NCBI GenBank assembly: GCA_049279675.1
Contig: JBAPOP010000159.1
Coordinates: 1 to 8,198, forward strand
DNA: 8,198 nucleotides
Reading direction: 5' to 3'
Source: Palsa-147 sp049279675
Lineage (GTDB): Bacteria; Acidobacteriota; Terriglobia; Acidiferrales; UBA7541
Both the position numbers and the translations under genes were made by a program. How positions within the stretch are numbered: the first letter of the stretch is position 1; every line of letters begins with the position of its first letter. The notes below the pieces were generated by a model. The model saw nothing but the letters and a program-made list of their open reading frames with translations. It ran no database searches and was not told the DNA's origin. Below, piece by piece: positions 1 to 5,704 of the stretch.

Positions 1-137
1 CCCCGATAAAAAATGTCCCCGGGCAATCGTCCCATTCGAAACGGCAGCCTCGCCCCAAAAAACAAAAGCCCGCCAACAACAACCAGCACGACTCCAACAA
101 TCAGCAGCGCCCGTCCGGCTTCGCGCAGCGGTTCCAT
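1..137 (-). CDS. DUF2905 family small membrane protein, N-terminal part (truncated by the window edge)
   Basis: Reading leftward from the ATG at 137-135, 45 codons are open and run off the left edge. The peptide starts MEPLREAGRALLIVGVVLVV, continues through a hydrophobic stretch (about residues 10-29), then an aromatic and basic segment, and reaches LPGDIFYR at residues 38-45. A short N-terminus, one helix and an RLPGDI motif are typical of DUF2905, a family of small (about 70-residue) membrane proteins of unknown function, so roughly 25 residues should be missing. No good Shine-Dalgarno sequence precedes the start. A TAGAAT hexamer at 152-147 could serve as a -10 close to the start, but there is no clear -35. 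It lies downstream of the unknown gene at 362-568 on the same strand, separated by a spacer. The family call is by recalled motif; the function is unknown. Confidence 0.8.
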   Translation of the reverse strand, partial: MEPLREAGRALLIVGVVLVVVGGLLFFGARLPFRMGRLPGDIFYR

Positions 138-361
138 TCGGCGCTGATTCTATCGAACTCGCCGGCAGAACGCGACCTCAGTGCCAGTGAATCAGCCTCG
201 AAATTTCCGACGTGCCCATCTTCAGTGCGGTAATTTCAGAACGTAATTTCCCGAAAGCAGAAACGCAGGAGGCGTAGCCGTGGAACGCAAATGCACAAGA
301 ACGAAATCGAAGGAATCGAACCCGTCGTCTTGCGAACATCCGGCGCGGGCAGAACTAAAAC
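138..361. other. intergenic spacer without a convincing gene
   Basis: These 224 bases lie between two minus-strand genes. I see no RNA gene, strong hairpin terminator or well-formed promoter. A 53-codon minus-strand frame (339-178) is open, but it has no ribosome binding site and reads like random sequence rich in Arg, Phe and Ser. A TAGAAT hexamer at 152-147 is a possible -10 for the DUF2905 gene. The element TCGATTC near 311-320 (minus strand) looks like a tRNA T-loop but has no matching stems. Confidence 0.4.
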
Positions 362-568
362 CTAAGCGCTACGGACGATAGCAGGCCCAGTTGACCTGGC
401 CTTGCTCTTGGGCTTCCGGACTTCTTTCGTCACCCACTGCACAAACAATTTCTCGAACTCATCGTTGGTGTAAATTCCCTTGTGGATCAAAAGGGTGTTC
501 ATCGCATACACGGTTGCCTTGAACCGATTGTCCCGGGACACCAATTCAAGCGCCTCTTCGTAAGACAT
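362..568 (-). CDS. small hypothetical protein (68 aa) with a basic C-terminal tail
   Basis: I do not recognise this family with certainty. The ATG at 568-566 is preferred over an in-frame GTG four codons upstream at 580, because GGAGGAG (578-572) sits just before the ATG and would lie inside the longer version. The 68-residue product begins MSYEEALELVSRDNRFKATV and has a helical, charged core to about residue 47. A motif of the type YAMNTLLIHKGIYTNDEF (21-38) suggests two short helices around a turn, a compact soluble domain. Residues 48-58 form a basic tail (KEVRKPKSKAR). There is no signal peptide, membrane helix or cysteine. It follows ndk on the same strand after about 106 bases and has a promoter of its own at 634-607, so it is probably transcribed independently. 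Good initiation signals and a sensible composition support a real gene; its role cannot be told from the sequence. Confidence 0.72.
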   Translation of the reverse strand: MSYEEALELVSRDNRFKATVYAMNTLLIHKGIYTNDEFEKLFVQWVTKEVRKPKSKARSTGPAIVRSA

Positions 569-571
569 GCA

Positions 572-578
572 CTCCTCC
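572..578 (-). promoter_or_regulatory. strong Shine-Dalgarno sequence deciding the start of the 68-aa gene
   Basis: The minus strand reads GGAGGAG from 578 to 572. The GGAGG core ends 5 bases before the ATG at 568-566. This is the best Shine-Dalgarno match among the gene starts in the window and favours the ATG over the upstream in-frame GTG. Confidence 0.75.
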
Positions 579-606
579 ACTGAATATCTCGGCTGGACGG
601 GACGTA

Positions 607-634
607 ATTAAACACCCAGCTGATTGCGCGTCAA
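607..634 (-). promoter_or_regulatory. sigma70-like promoter for the 68-aa gene
   Basis: On the minus strand, TTGACG (634-629, five of six bases matching TTGACA) is followed after 16 bases by TTTAAT (612-607, five of six matching TATAAT). Initiation near 600 would give a leader of about 32 bases containing the Shine-Dalgarno sequence at 578-572. The site lies downstream of ndk, so the small gene can be expressed separately from sucCD-ndk. This is pattern matching only. Confidence 0.5.
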
Positions 635-674
635 GAACAGTTTCACAAAAAAAATTCTCGTTATAGCCAGCCGC

Positions 675-1094
675 CTACTGCAACTCGCTTCCCGAAAAAA
701 AGTACCCGATCTCGAATGCCGCCGTCTCCGGCGCGTCAGACCCGTGCGTGCAATTGAATTGAATGCTCGTGCCGAGTTCCTTGCGAATCGTTCCCGGCGC
801 GGCCTTCGCGGGATCCGTCGCTCCCATCGTCTCGCGCCACTTCGCGATCGCGTTCTCCGCTTCGAGCACCATCGCCACCGATTTTCCCGAGCTCATGAAC
901 TCGACAAGGTCCTTGAAAAATGGCCGCTCGCGATGCACCGCATAAAATCCTTCTGCTTCCTGCTTCGATAGCGACACCGACTTGATCGCCGCAATCTGAA
1001 ATTTCGCCGCGTGAATCCGGCTCAAAATGTCCGCCGTAAGCCCGCGCTTCACCGCATCCGGCTTGATAATTGCCAACGTTCTCTCGACTGCCAT
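675..1094 (-). CDS. ndk: nucleoside diphosphate kinase
   Basis: This enzyme transfers the gamma phosphate from ATP to other (d)NDPs through a phosphohistidine intermediate and balances cytoplasmic nucleotide pools. The 139-residue product is family length. It opens with RTLAIIKPDAVKRG, carries ERPFFKDLVEFM (56-67) and contains the active-site region NCTHGSD (114-120). The phosphorylated histidine is His117. The nucleotide-binding set Lys11, Tyr51, Phe59, Arg87, Thr93, Arg104 and Asn114 is intact at family spacing. A short C-terminal extension (SGSELQ) follows the usual end. The ATG at 1094 has AGGGAGAA (1110-1103) upstream, a slightly long spacing of about 10 bases from GGGAG. It starts 28 bases after the sucD stop on the same strand and is most likely the last gene of a sucC-sucD-ndk operon. 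That pairing is sensible, since succinyl-CoA synthetase makes ATP or GTP that Ndk can interconvert. Confidence 0.97.
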   Translation of the reverse strand: MAVERTLAIIKPDAVKRGLTADILSRIHAAKFQIAAIKSVSLSKQEAEGFYAVHRERPFFKDLVEFMSSGKSVAMVLEAENAIAKWRETMGATDPAKAAPGTIRKELGTSIQFNCTHGSDAPETAAFEIGYFFSGSELQ

Positions 1095-1122
1095 TCGGAT
1101 CGTTCTCCCTTAATTTGAATTC

Positions 1123-2070
1123 TTACCCGCGTCTCTTCTTGCCGCGCGCGGCCTTGCCCTTTTTCGATGCCGCCTTGCTCTTCTTCGGCGCGGCGCCCTT
1201 TTTCTTCAACGCCGCCGCCAGCGTATGCCCAATCTCCGCCGGACTCTGCACCGTATGAATCCCCGCCGCCTTCATCGCCTTGTATTTGTCCGCCGCAGTC
1301 CCCTGCCCGCCGCTGATAATCGCGCCCGCATGCCCCATGCGCCGTCCCGGGGGAGCAGTCTGTCCCGCGATAAATCCGACCACCGGCTTGCGCACATGCT
1401 TCTTAATGTACGCCGCCGCCGTCTCCTCCGCATTCCCGCCGATCTCGCCAATCATCACGATCGCGTGCGTGCCGGGATCCTCGTGAAAAAATCGAATCGC
1501 ATCGAGAAAATTCGTCCCGATAATCGGATCGCCGCCAATTCCAATGCACGTCGATTGCCCGATGCCGAGCCGCGTCAATTGATCGACGGCCTCATACGTA
1601 AGCGTCCCGCTCCGGCTCACCACTCCCACATTCCCCTTCTTGTGAATCCGCCCCGGCATGATTCCGATTTTGCATTTCCCCGGCGAAATAATTCCCGGGC
1701 AATTCGGCCCGATCAGCCGCGTCGACGAATTTTTCATCGCCGCCGCCACGCGCACCATATCGAGCGTCGGAATCCCTTCCGTGATGCAAACAACGAGCGG
1801 TAATTTCGCCGCAACAGCTTCAAGAATTGCGTCCGCAGCAAACGGCGGCGGCACAAAAATCACCGAAGCATTCGCGCCGGTTTTTTTCACCGCGTCCGCA
1901 ACCGTGTCAAACACCGGCACGCCAATATGCTTCGTCCCGCCTTTTCCCGGCGTCACGCCGCCGACAACTTTCGTCCCATACTCAATCATCTGCTGCGCGT
2001 GAAACGTGCCCTCACGGCCCGTCAGTCCCTGCACGATGACGCGCGTCTTCTCGTTCACCAAAACGCTCAT
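1123..2070 (-). CDS. sucD: succinyl-CoA synthetase (ADP-forming) subunit alpha, with a basic C-terminal tail
   Basis: The alpha subunit binds CoA and carries the catalytic phosphohistidine of the TCA-cycle reaction succinyl-CoA + NDP + Pi to succinate + CoA + NTP. The N-terminal CoA-binding Rossmann domain has VQGLTGREGTFH (13-24) and GGVTPGKGG (37-45). The ligase domain has IGPNCPGIISPG (120-131), VSRSGTLTYE (151-160) and IGGDPIIGT (178-186). The active-site histidine is His247 in GHAGAI, with GGQGTA following. The product has 315 residues, about 25 more than the usual 288-292. The excess is a Lys/Ala-rich tail from about 288 (AALKKKGAAPKKSKAASKKG onward) with 14 basic and no acidic residues in its last 27. 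The stop codon TAA is clean and nothing suggests a frameshift. The ATG overlaps the sucC stop by four bases (ATGA) and has a good Shine-Dalgarno sequence inside sucC. Confidence 0.97.
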   Translation of the reverse strand: MSVLVNEKTRVIVQGLTGREGTFHAQQMIEYGTKVVGGVTPGKGGTKHIGVPVFDTVADAVKKTGANASVIFVPPPFAADAILEAVAAKLPLVVCITEGIPTLDMVRVAAAMKNSSTRLIGPNCPGIISPGKCKIGIMPGRIHKKGNVGVVSRSGTLTYEAVDQLTRLGIGQSTCIGIGGDPIIGTNFLDAIRFFHEDPGTHAIVMIGEIGGNAEETAAAYIKKHVRKPVVGFIAGQTAPPGRRMGHAGAIISGGQGTAADKYKAMKAAGIHTVQSPAEIGHTLAAALKKKGAAPKKSKAASKKGKAARGKKRRG

Positions 2071-3236
2071 CGCGCGCCTCCCGCCAGCTTCACCACTTTC
2101 TCCGCTCCATCCTTCATCCCGCTCGCCACCGTAAAATTCAATTTCGATTCGCGCAGGATTCTCTGCCCCTCTTCCACATTCGTCCCTTCAAGCCGCACCA
2201 CCACCGGCACACGAATCCCCAACTCCCGCGCCGCCTTCACCACGCCGCCAGCCAGCACGTCGCACCGCAAAATTCCTCCGAAAATATTCACGAACACCGC
2301 GCGCACATTCGGATCGCTCAGCAAAATTTTGAACGCATTGCGCACCTGCTCTTCCGACGCGCCCCCGCCCACATCCAGAAAATTCGCCGGACTCCCCCCG
2401 CTCAACTTAATAATGTCCATCGTCGCCATCGCCAGCCCCGCGCCGTTCACCATGCACGCGACGTTTCCCTCGAGCTGGATGTAATTCAGCTTGAATTTCG
2501 AGGCTTCCACTTCGAGCGGCGTCTCTTCATCCAAATCGCGCAATTCCGCAAATTCCGGATGGCGATAAAGCGCGTTATCGTCAAAATTCACTTTCGCATC
2601 GAGCGCCACAAGCCGCCCGTCACCCGTCACGACGCACGGATTGATCTCAAGCAGCGACGCGTCCGTCTCCAAAAACGCGCGATAAAGCGACTGAAAAAAT
2701 GGCTGCGCGACTTTCACCATCTCCGCAGGCAGCCCGAGCCCGAAAACCAAATCGCGCACCTGATACGCCTGCAATCCCGTCGCCGGATGAATCGTCTCGC
2801 GCAGAATCGCTTCAGGATGCTCCTTCGCCACCTCTTCAATTTCCATTCCGCCCGCCGCGCTCGCCATGAACACCGCCGCTTCCGCCACGCGATCCACAAG
2901 AATGCTCAGATACAGTTCGCGCTTGATGTCGAGCCCTTCTTCGATCAGTAGCCGCCGCACCAGCCGCCCCTCCGGCCCCGTCTGCGGCGTCACAAGTTTC
3001 ATCCCAAGAATTTGCCCCGCGAGTTCCGCCGCTTGCGCCGGTGATTTCGCGAGCTTCACGCCGCCGCCCTTTCCGCGCCCGCCCGCGTGAATCTGCGCCT
3101 TCACCACCACCACCGGCGTCCCCAACCGCGTCGCCACACCTTCGGCATCTTCTTTCTTGAAGACCACTTCACCGCGTGGCGTCGGCACCCCAAACTTCGC
3201 AAGGATCGCCTTCGCCTGATATTCATGAATCTTCAT
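2067..3236 (-). CDS. sucC: succinyl-CoA synthetase (ADP-forming) subunit beta
   Basis: The beta subunit holds the ATP-grasp nucleotide site and partners SucD in the TCA cycle. The 389-residue length is standard. It begins MKIHEYQAKAIL. In the ATP-grasp domain Lys46 and the loop GGRGKGGG (52-59) are present, with Glu99, Glu107 and the Mg ligands Asn199 and Asp213 at the same positions as recalled for the E. coli protein. The C-terminal CoA-ligase domain shows VNGAGLAMATMD (263-274), FLDVGGGA (286-293) and VNIFGGILRCD (316-326). Pro20 matches the ADP-forming E. coli enzyme, which hints at ATP rather than GTP, weakly. It is the first gene of sucC-sucD-ndk, as a divergent gene lies 78 bases upstream. 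The Shine-Dalgarno sequence before the ATG is poor (a lone GGA). Its stop overlaps the sucD start by four bases, giving coupled translation of the two subunits. Confidence 0.97.
   Translation of the reverse strand: MKIHEYQAKAILAKFGVPTPRGEVVFKKEDAEGVATRLGTPVVVVKAQIHAGGRGKGGGVKLAKSPAQAAELAGQILGMKLVTPQTGPEGRLVRRLLIEEGLDIKRELYLSILVDRVAEAAVFMASAAGGMEIEEVAKEHPEAILRETIHPATGLQAYQVRDLVFGLGLPAEMVKVAQPFFQSLYRAFLETDASLLEINPCVVTGDGRLVALDAKVNFDDNALYRHPEFAELRDLDEETPLEVEASKFKLNYIQLEGNVACMVNGAGLAMATMDIIKLSGGSPANFLDVGGGASEEQVRNAFKILLSDPNVRAVFVNIFGGILRCDVLAGGVVKAARELGIRVPVVVRLEGTNVEEGQRILRESKLNFTVASGMKDGAEKVVKLAGGAR
2077..2082 (-). promoter_or_regulatory. ribosome binding site of sucD inside the sucC 3' end
   Basis: The minus strand reads GGGAGG from 2082 to 2077, six bases before the sucD ATG (2070-2068). 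It lies in the last codons of sucC, next to the ATGA stop/start overlap, which supports translational coupling for the 1:1 subunits. Confidence 0.65.
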
Positions 3237-3250
3237 TGCACGTCCAGGAG

Positions 3251-3259
3251 TGCTAAAAT
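3251..3259 (+). promoter_or_regulatory. extended -10 promoter for the membrane protein-trpD pair
   Basis: TGCTAAAAT matches the extended -10 pattern TGnTATAAT with one mismatch. The best -35-like hexamer, at 3230-3236, is poor, which is tolerable for an extended -10 promoter. Initiation near 3266 would give a leader of about 49 bases to the ATG at 3315. It is the only good promoter-like element facing right in the 78-base divergent spacer. Confidence 0.45.
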
Positions 3260-3281
3260 TTGCCCACAGTCAAAGCGTGTA

Positions 3282-3310
3282 AGTTTACTCGGAACCGAAA
3301 GGGCGAACAA
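3282..3310 (-). promoter_or_regulatory. possible weak promoter for sucC-sucD-ndk
   Basis: On the minus strand TTGTTC (3310-3305), a 17-base spacer and TAAACT (3287-3282) make a weak sigma70-like pair, with three and four matches to consensus. Initiation near 3275 would give a leader of about 38 bases to sucC. A better -35 hexamer, TTGACT (minus strand, near 3275-3270), has no -10 at proper distance. Some promoter must lie near here because sucC is first in its operon, but the exact site is uncertain. Confidence 0.2.
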
Positions 3311-3314
3311 GGCG

Positions 3315-3593
3315 ATGCCGCGTTGGAGAATGCTTCTGCACCTCGCGATATCCGTACTAGCGGGCGTCGCCACGCTTGCCGCCGCGCTTCTCGGAATGGG
3401 CGGCGTCTTCATGCTCAACGAGTTGTCTGCAGCGTTCGACCACAAACTGTGGAATTATTTCCCCTTCGTAGCGGTCATTGGCCTGCTCTTGACGATGGTG
3501 TATGCAAGTATCGCAGGCGCTCTCGTTTTCAAGCGTCTTCACCGCGTTCACAAGGTGAATGAGGTAGCAGGTCGCGGGAAAATTTTCGCATGA
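3315..3593 (+). CDS. small membrane protein (92 aa, two predicted helices), coupled to trpD
   Basis: I do not recognise a family. The 92-residue product starts MPRWRMLLHLAISVL. It has two hydrophobic segments, about 7-33 and 48-72, joined by a short polar loop (NELSAAFDHKLWNY). Positive residues at the N-terminus (RWR) and after the second helix (KRLHRVHK) predict both ends in the cytoplasm. The frame extends upstream past this ATG, but that part overlaps sucC on the other strand and looks like its shadow, and no ATG, GTG or TTG lies between the spacer promoter and 3315. The Shine-Dalgarno sequence is weak (AAGG at 3309-3312, too close, or GAAAGGG further up). The stop TGA overlaps the trpD start ATG (ATGA at 3590-3593), so the two are probably co-translated. 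The coupling is seen; any functional link to tryptophan synthesis is inference. Confidence 0.75.
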   Translation: MPRWRMLLHLAISVLAGVATLAAALLGMGGVFMLNELSAAFDHKLWNYFPFVAVIGLLLTMVYASIAGALVFKRLHRVHKVNEVAGRGKIFA

Positions 3594-4663
3594 GCGCACC
3601 ACAGCCCCATCACGACGCCGCCTTCACCCTCCACGCCGCCCTCGAAAAAATTATCGCCGGCAAAGATCTCACCCGCGCCGAAGCCGAATCCGCGATGGAG
3701 CAAATTTTTTCCGGCAACTCATCCGACGCTCAGATCGCCGGATTCCTCGCCGCGCTACGCATGAAGGGCGAAACAGTTGACGAGCTAGTCGGCTTCTCGA
3801 GCGTAATGCGCCGCCACGCCACGCCAATTTTTCCGCCCGGCCATCGCGCCGATGAAATGCTCGTCGACACATGCGGCACAGGCGGCGACGCGCGCGGCAC
3901 ATTCAACGTCTCAACGGCCGCTGCGTTCGTCGTTGCTGGCGCAGGCGTGCGCGTCGCGAAACACGGCAATCGCTCGATCAGCTCGCGCTGCGGCTCAGCC
4001 GATCTCCTCGAAGCTTTCGGCGCGCGCCTCGACATGCCCCCCGAAGCGATTGCGCGCTCCATCGACGAGATCGGCATCGGATTTATTTTCGCGCCCGCCG
4101 TGCATCAGGCCACGCGCCACGCCATGAACGCGCGCCGCGAGTTGCGCGTTCGCACTGTTTTCAATCTTCTCGGTCCGCTCACAAATCCCGCTGGCGCCGC
4201 GGCGCAAGTTGTCGGCGTCTTCGACGCGAGTTACACGGAATTGCTCGCGCGCGCACTCGGAGAGCTCGGCGTCCGCCGCGCATTCGTCGTTCACGGCGCC
4301 GATGGCCTCGACGAAATTTCGATCTCGGGCGAAACGTCAGTCGCGGAATTGCGCGACGGCAATGTCCGCAGTTACACCGTCGCCCCTGAAGATTTCGGCT
4401 TGCCGCGCGCGCCGGTAGAAGCGCTGGAAGGCGGCGACGCGAAGGTAAACACGCAAATCATCCACAAGATTTTCGGCCGCTCGATGCTCTATCGCGAGCA
4501 CGGCCCGCGCCGCGACATCGTCCTTGCCAATGCTGCCGCAGCCCTCGTCGCCGCTGGCCGCGCCGCCGATCTTCTCGAAGGTGTGCGACTCGCCGCTCAT
4601 TCAATCGACACCGGTGCCGCGCGCGAAAAGCTCGACGCCTACGTCGCCTTCTCGACAAAATGA
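3590..4663 (+). CDS. trpD: anthranilate phosphoribosyltransferase
   Basis: TrpD transfers phosphoribose from PRPP to anthranilate, the second dedicated step of tryptophan synthesis, in the cytoplasm. The 357 residues cover a full-length enzyme. A small helical N-terminal domain (about 12-75) is followed by the PRPP loop CGTGGD (95-100), NVSTA (106-110), KHGNRSISSRCGSADLLE (124-141), the anthranilate-side segment HAMNARRELRVRTVFNLLGP (177-196) with NP at 199-200, and the metal-binding HGADGLDE (235-242, acidic pair Asp241-Glu242). All key motifs are intact. The ATG overlaps the stop of the upstream membrane protein by four bases. A modest GGGAA (3576-3580) lies 9 bases ahead. The gene points rightward, opposite to trpE and trpG, and is separated from them by a GH-like gene and a repeat, so it cannot share their transcript. 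A GC-rich hairpin 45 bases after the stop may terminate it. Confidence 0.97.
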   Translation: MSAPQPHHDAAFTLHAALEKIIAGKDLTRAEAESAMEQIFSGNSSDAQIAGFLAALRMKGETVDELVGFSSVMRRHATPIFPPGHRADEMLVDTCGTGGDARGTFNVSTAAAFVVAGAGVRVAKHGNRSISSRCGSADLLEAFGARLDMPPEAIARSIDEIGIGFIFAPAVHQATRHAMNARRELRVRTVFNLLGPLTNPAGAAAQVVGVFDASYTELLARALGELGVRRAFVVHGADGLDEISISGETSVAELRDGNVRSYTVAPEDFGLPRAPVEALEGGDAKVNTQIIHKIFGRSMLYREHGPRRDIVLANAAAALVAAGRAADLLEGVRLAAHSIDTGAAREKLDAYVAFSTK

Positions 4664-4703
4664 ACTTCGGCCTCACGCACTTCGCCGCGCCTCAATCTCA
4701 ATC

Positions 4704-4780
4704 GTAGCGCCGGCATCTTGCCGGCGATTTTCCACTCCGCGGCACGAGACACAATAACCGGCAAGATTCCGGCGCGTTAC
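4704..4780. repeat. imperfect inverted repeat (REP/MITE-like) between convergent genes
   Basis: The left arm GTAGCGCCGGCATCTTGCCGG (4704-4724) and the reverse complement of the right arm (4758-4780) match except for about one substitution and a two-base insertion. A spacer of about 33 bases separates them. The left arm is itself a perfect hairpin, CGCCGGCA / TCT / TGCCGGCG (4708-4726). The right arm is a weaker one (CCGG ends, one internal mismatch). Such nested palindromes in a convergent spacer look like interspersed REP-type or miniature elements. I recall similar CCGGCATCTTGCCGG-like repeats in Acidobacteriota genomes, but copy number cannot be judged from one window. It may also end transcription from both sides. 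Confidence 0.7.
4708..4731 (+). terminator. probable intrinsic terminator of trpD
   Basis: A perfect 8-bp GC-rich stem, CGCCGGCA with TGCCGGCG, and a 3-base loop (TCT) are followed by ATTTT (4727-4731). The hairpin lies about 45 bases after the trpD stop. The T tract is short, so termination may be partial. The same sequence is the left arm of the inverted repeat. Confidence 0.5.
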
Positions 4781-4793
4781 CCTTCGGCATACG

Positions 4794-5690
4794 CTAACGG
4801 CGCCCATTCGAAGGATCGGCCGAGTTGGCCGAATCAAGATCCAGGTCGAGCGCACCCGCCCCGCTCGCCCCCGGCGGATCGCAATCCCCATCGGAGTTGT
4901 AAGTCGCCGCGCATCGCTGCGTGTATTCCTTCCTTCGCGGCGATTGCGCAAACTGCCAGACGTCCGCCAGCGCGAAACCGCTGAAAGAAGGCTTGGGCAC
5001 GATCTGCGGATACGCGCACCCCTGCGATGGCGGGCACGCATCGTCGTAAACCCAAAACACGATCGCGCGCCCGTTCGCGTGTTCGCGAATATCTTCCGCC
5101 GTCATCACCTGCTCGCCGCCGTCTTTCACGGCGATCGCCGAACAATAAATTCCGCCGCGGAATCCCGCCGCCTTCACGCCATCAAGCCACGCGTAGATGT
5201 AAGCCTTTTGCGGTGGCAGCATCCGCCCGCCTTCTTCCTGATCCAGGAAAATAACGGTGGCCTCCGGAAAGCCCTCGCGGGTCGCCCCTGCGGAAGCCGC
5301 ATTCGCGTCCGAAGCGCCTAAGCGCACGGCCGCAGCCTCTGACTTAAGCTCACCGCTCGCTCTGCCGTTAAAAAGTACAAGAAATCCGAAATTGTTCCGC
5401 GCCAGTACGTCCCGCTTGCCGAGCCACGAATTCGCGCTCGCGCCCGGCGGGTTGTTCAGCCAGTAGCTCGAAAACGAAAACGTGTGTCGCAACGCAGGCA
5501 GCGCATCGTCGCCGGGATAATCATTTCGATCGAAGCCGAGCACGGACTGCGAGATCGCGGCCTGAAAAATTGCGCTCTCAGGAATTCTTGAGCTCGGGCG
5601 GTCCAGCCGGATCGCCATGGCCACAATCGCAACGGCAAAGCCGATGAGCACAATCCCCGTGATTTGTTTTTCTACTTTTGCGAACTGCAT
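4794..5690 (-). CDS. membrane-anchored extracytoplasmic glycoside-hydrolase-like protein (DUF1906 / GH25-type barrel)
   Basis: The 298-residue product has a short cytoplasmic N-terminus and one hydrophobic helix (about 10-27), with the rest predicted outside the cytoplasm. The domain begins with GFDRNDYPGDDALPALR (52-68), has SYWLNNP (75-81), a strand ending in an acidic cluster FLDQEEGG (148-155), GFRGGIYCS (176-184), FWVYDDACPPSQGC (212-225), VWQFAQSPRR (244-253) and a C-terminal LDLDLDSANSADPSNGR (281-297). A GFD-type start, an internal Asp/Glu strand and a late W-Q-F followed by an acidic motif are the layout of DUF1906/GH25-like TIM barrels, which act on or resemble peptidoglycan-cleaving lysozymes. 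Cys219/225 and Cys260/270 could form disulfides. It starts 14 bases after the trpG stop, probably by read-through from the trp genes, with a weak Shine-Dalgarno sequence. Enzymatic activity and substrate are unproven. Confidence 0.72.
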   Translation of the reverse strand: MQFAKVEKQITGIVLIGFAVAIVAMAIRLDRPSSRIPESAIFQAAISQSVLGFDRNDYPGDDALPALRHTFSFSSYWLNNPPGASANSWLGKRDVLARNNFGFLVLFNGRASGELKSEAAAVRLGASDANAASAGATREGFPEATVIFLDQEEGGRMLPPQKAYIYAWLDGVKAAGFRGGIYCSAIAVKDGGEQVMTAEDIREHANGRAIVFWVYDDACPPSQGCAYPQIVPKPSFSGFALADVWQFAQSPRRKEYTQRCAATYNSDGDCDPPGASGAGALDLDLDSANSADPSNGRR

Positions 5691-5704
5691 CGTCCAGCCA
5701 TCAA

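Noticed and set aside
300..330. tRNA-like T-loop sequence (GGGTTCGATTCC on the minus strand)
   Set aside because: The flanking bases do not form a 5-bp T-stem, and no anticodon arm or acceptor stem is visible at proper distances.
178..339. 53-residue minus-strand reading frame in the spacer next to the DUF2905 gene
   Set aside because: There is no Shine-Dalgarno sequence and no recognisable motif, and its composition (Arg/Phe/Ser rich) looks like a chance frame.
645..660. Run of eight A (T on the minus strand) after ndk as an intrinsic terminator
   Set aside because: No stable GC-rich hairpin precedes the T run on the minus strand, so Rho-independent termination is not supported.
1225..1803. 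Long plus-strand open frame opposite sucD, and similar long antisense frames over sucC, trpD, trpG and trpE
   Set aside because: They are Arg/Pro/Ser/His-rich, have no motifs and sit opposite highly conserved genes. GC-rich codon bias opens such shadow frames.
3087..3314. N-terminal extension of the small membrane protein into sucC
   Set aside because: It overlaps sucC on the other strand and reads as its Arg/His-rich shadow. The promoter-like element and a sensible hydrophobic start favour the ATG at 3315.
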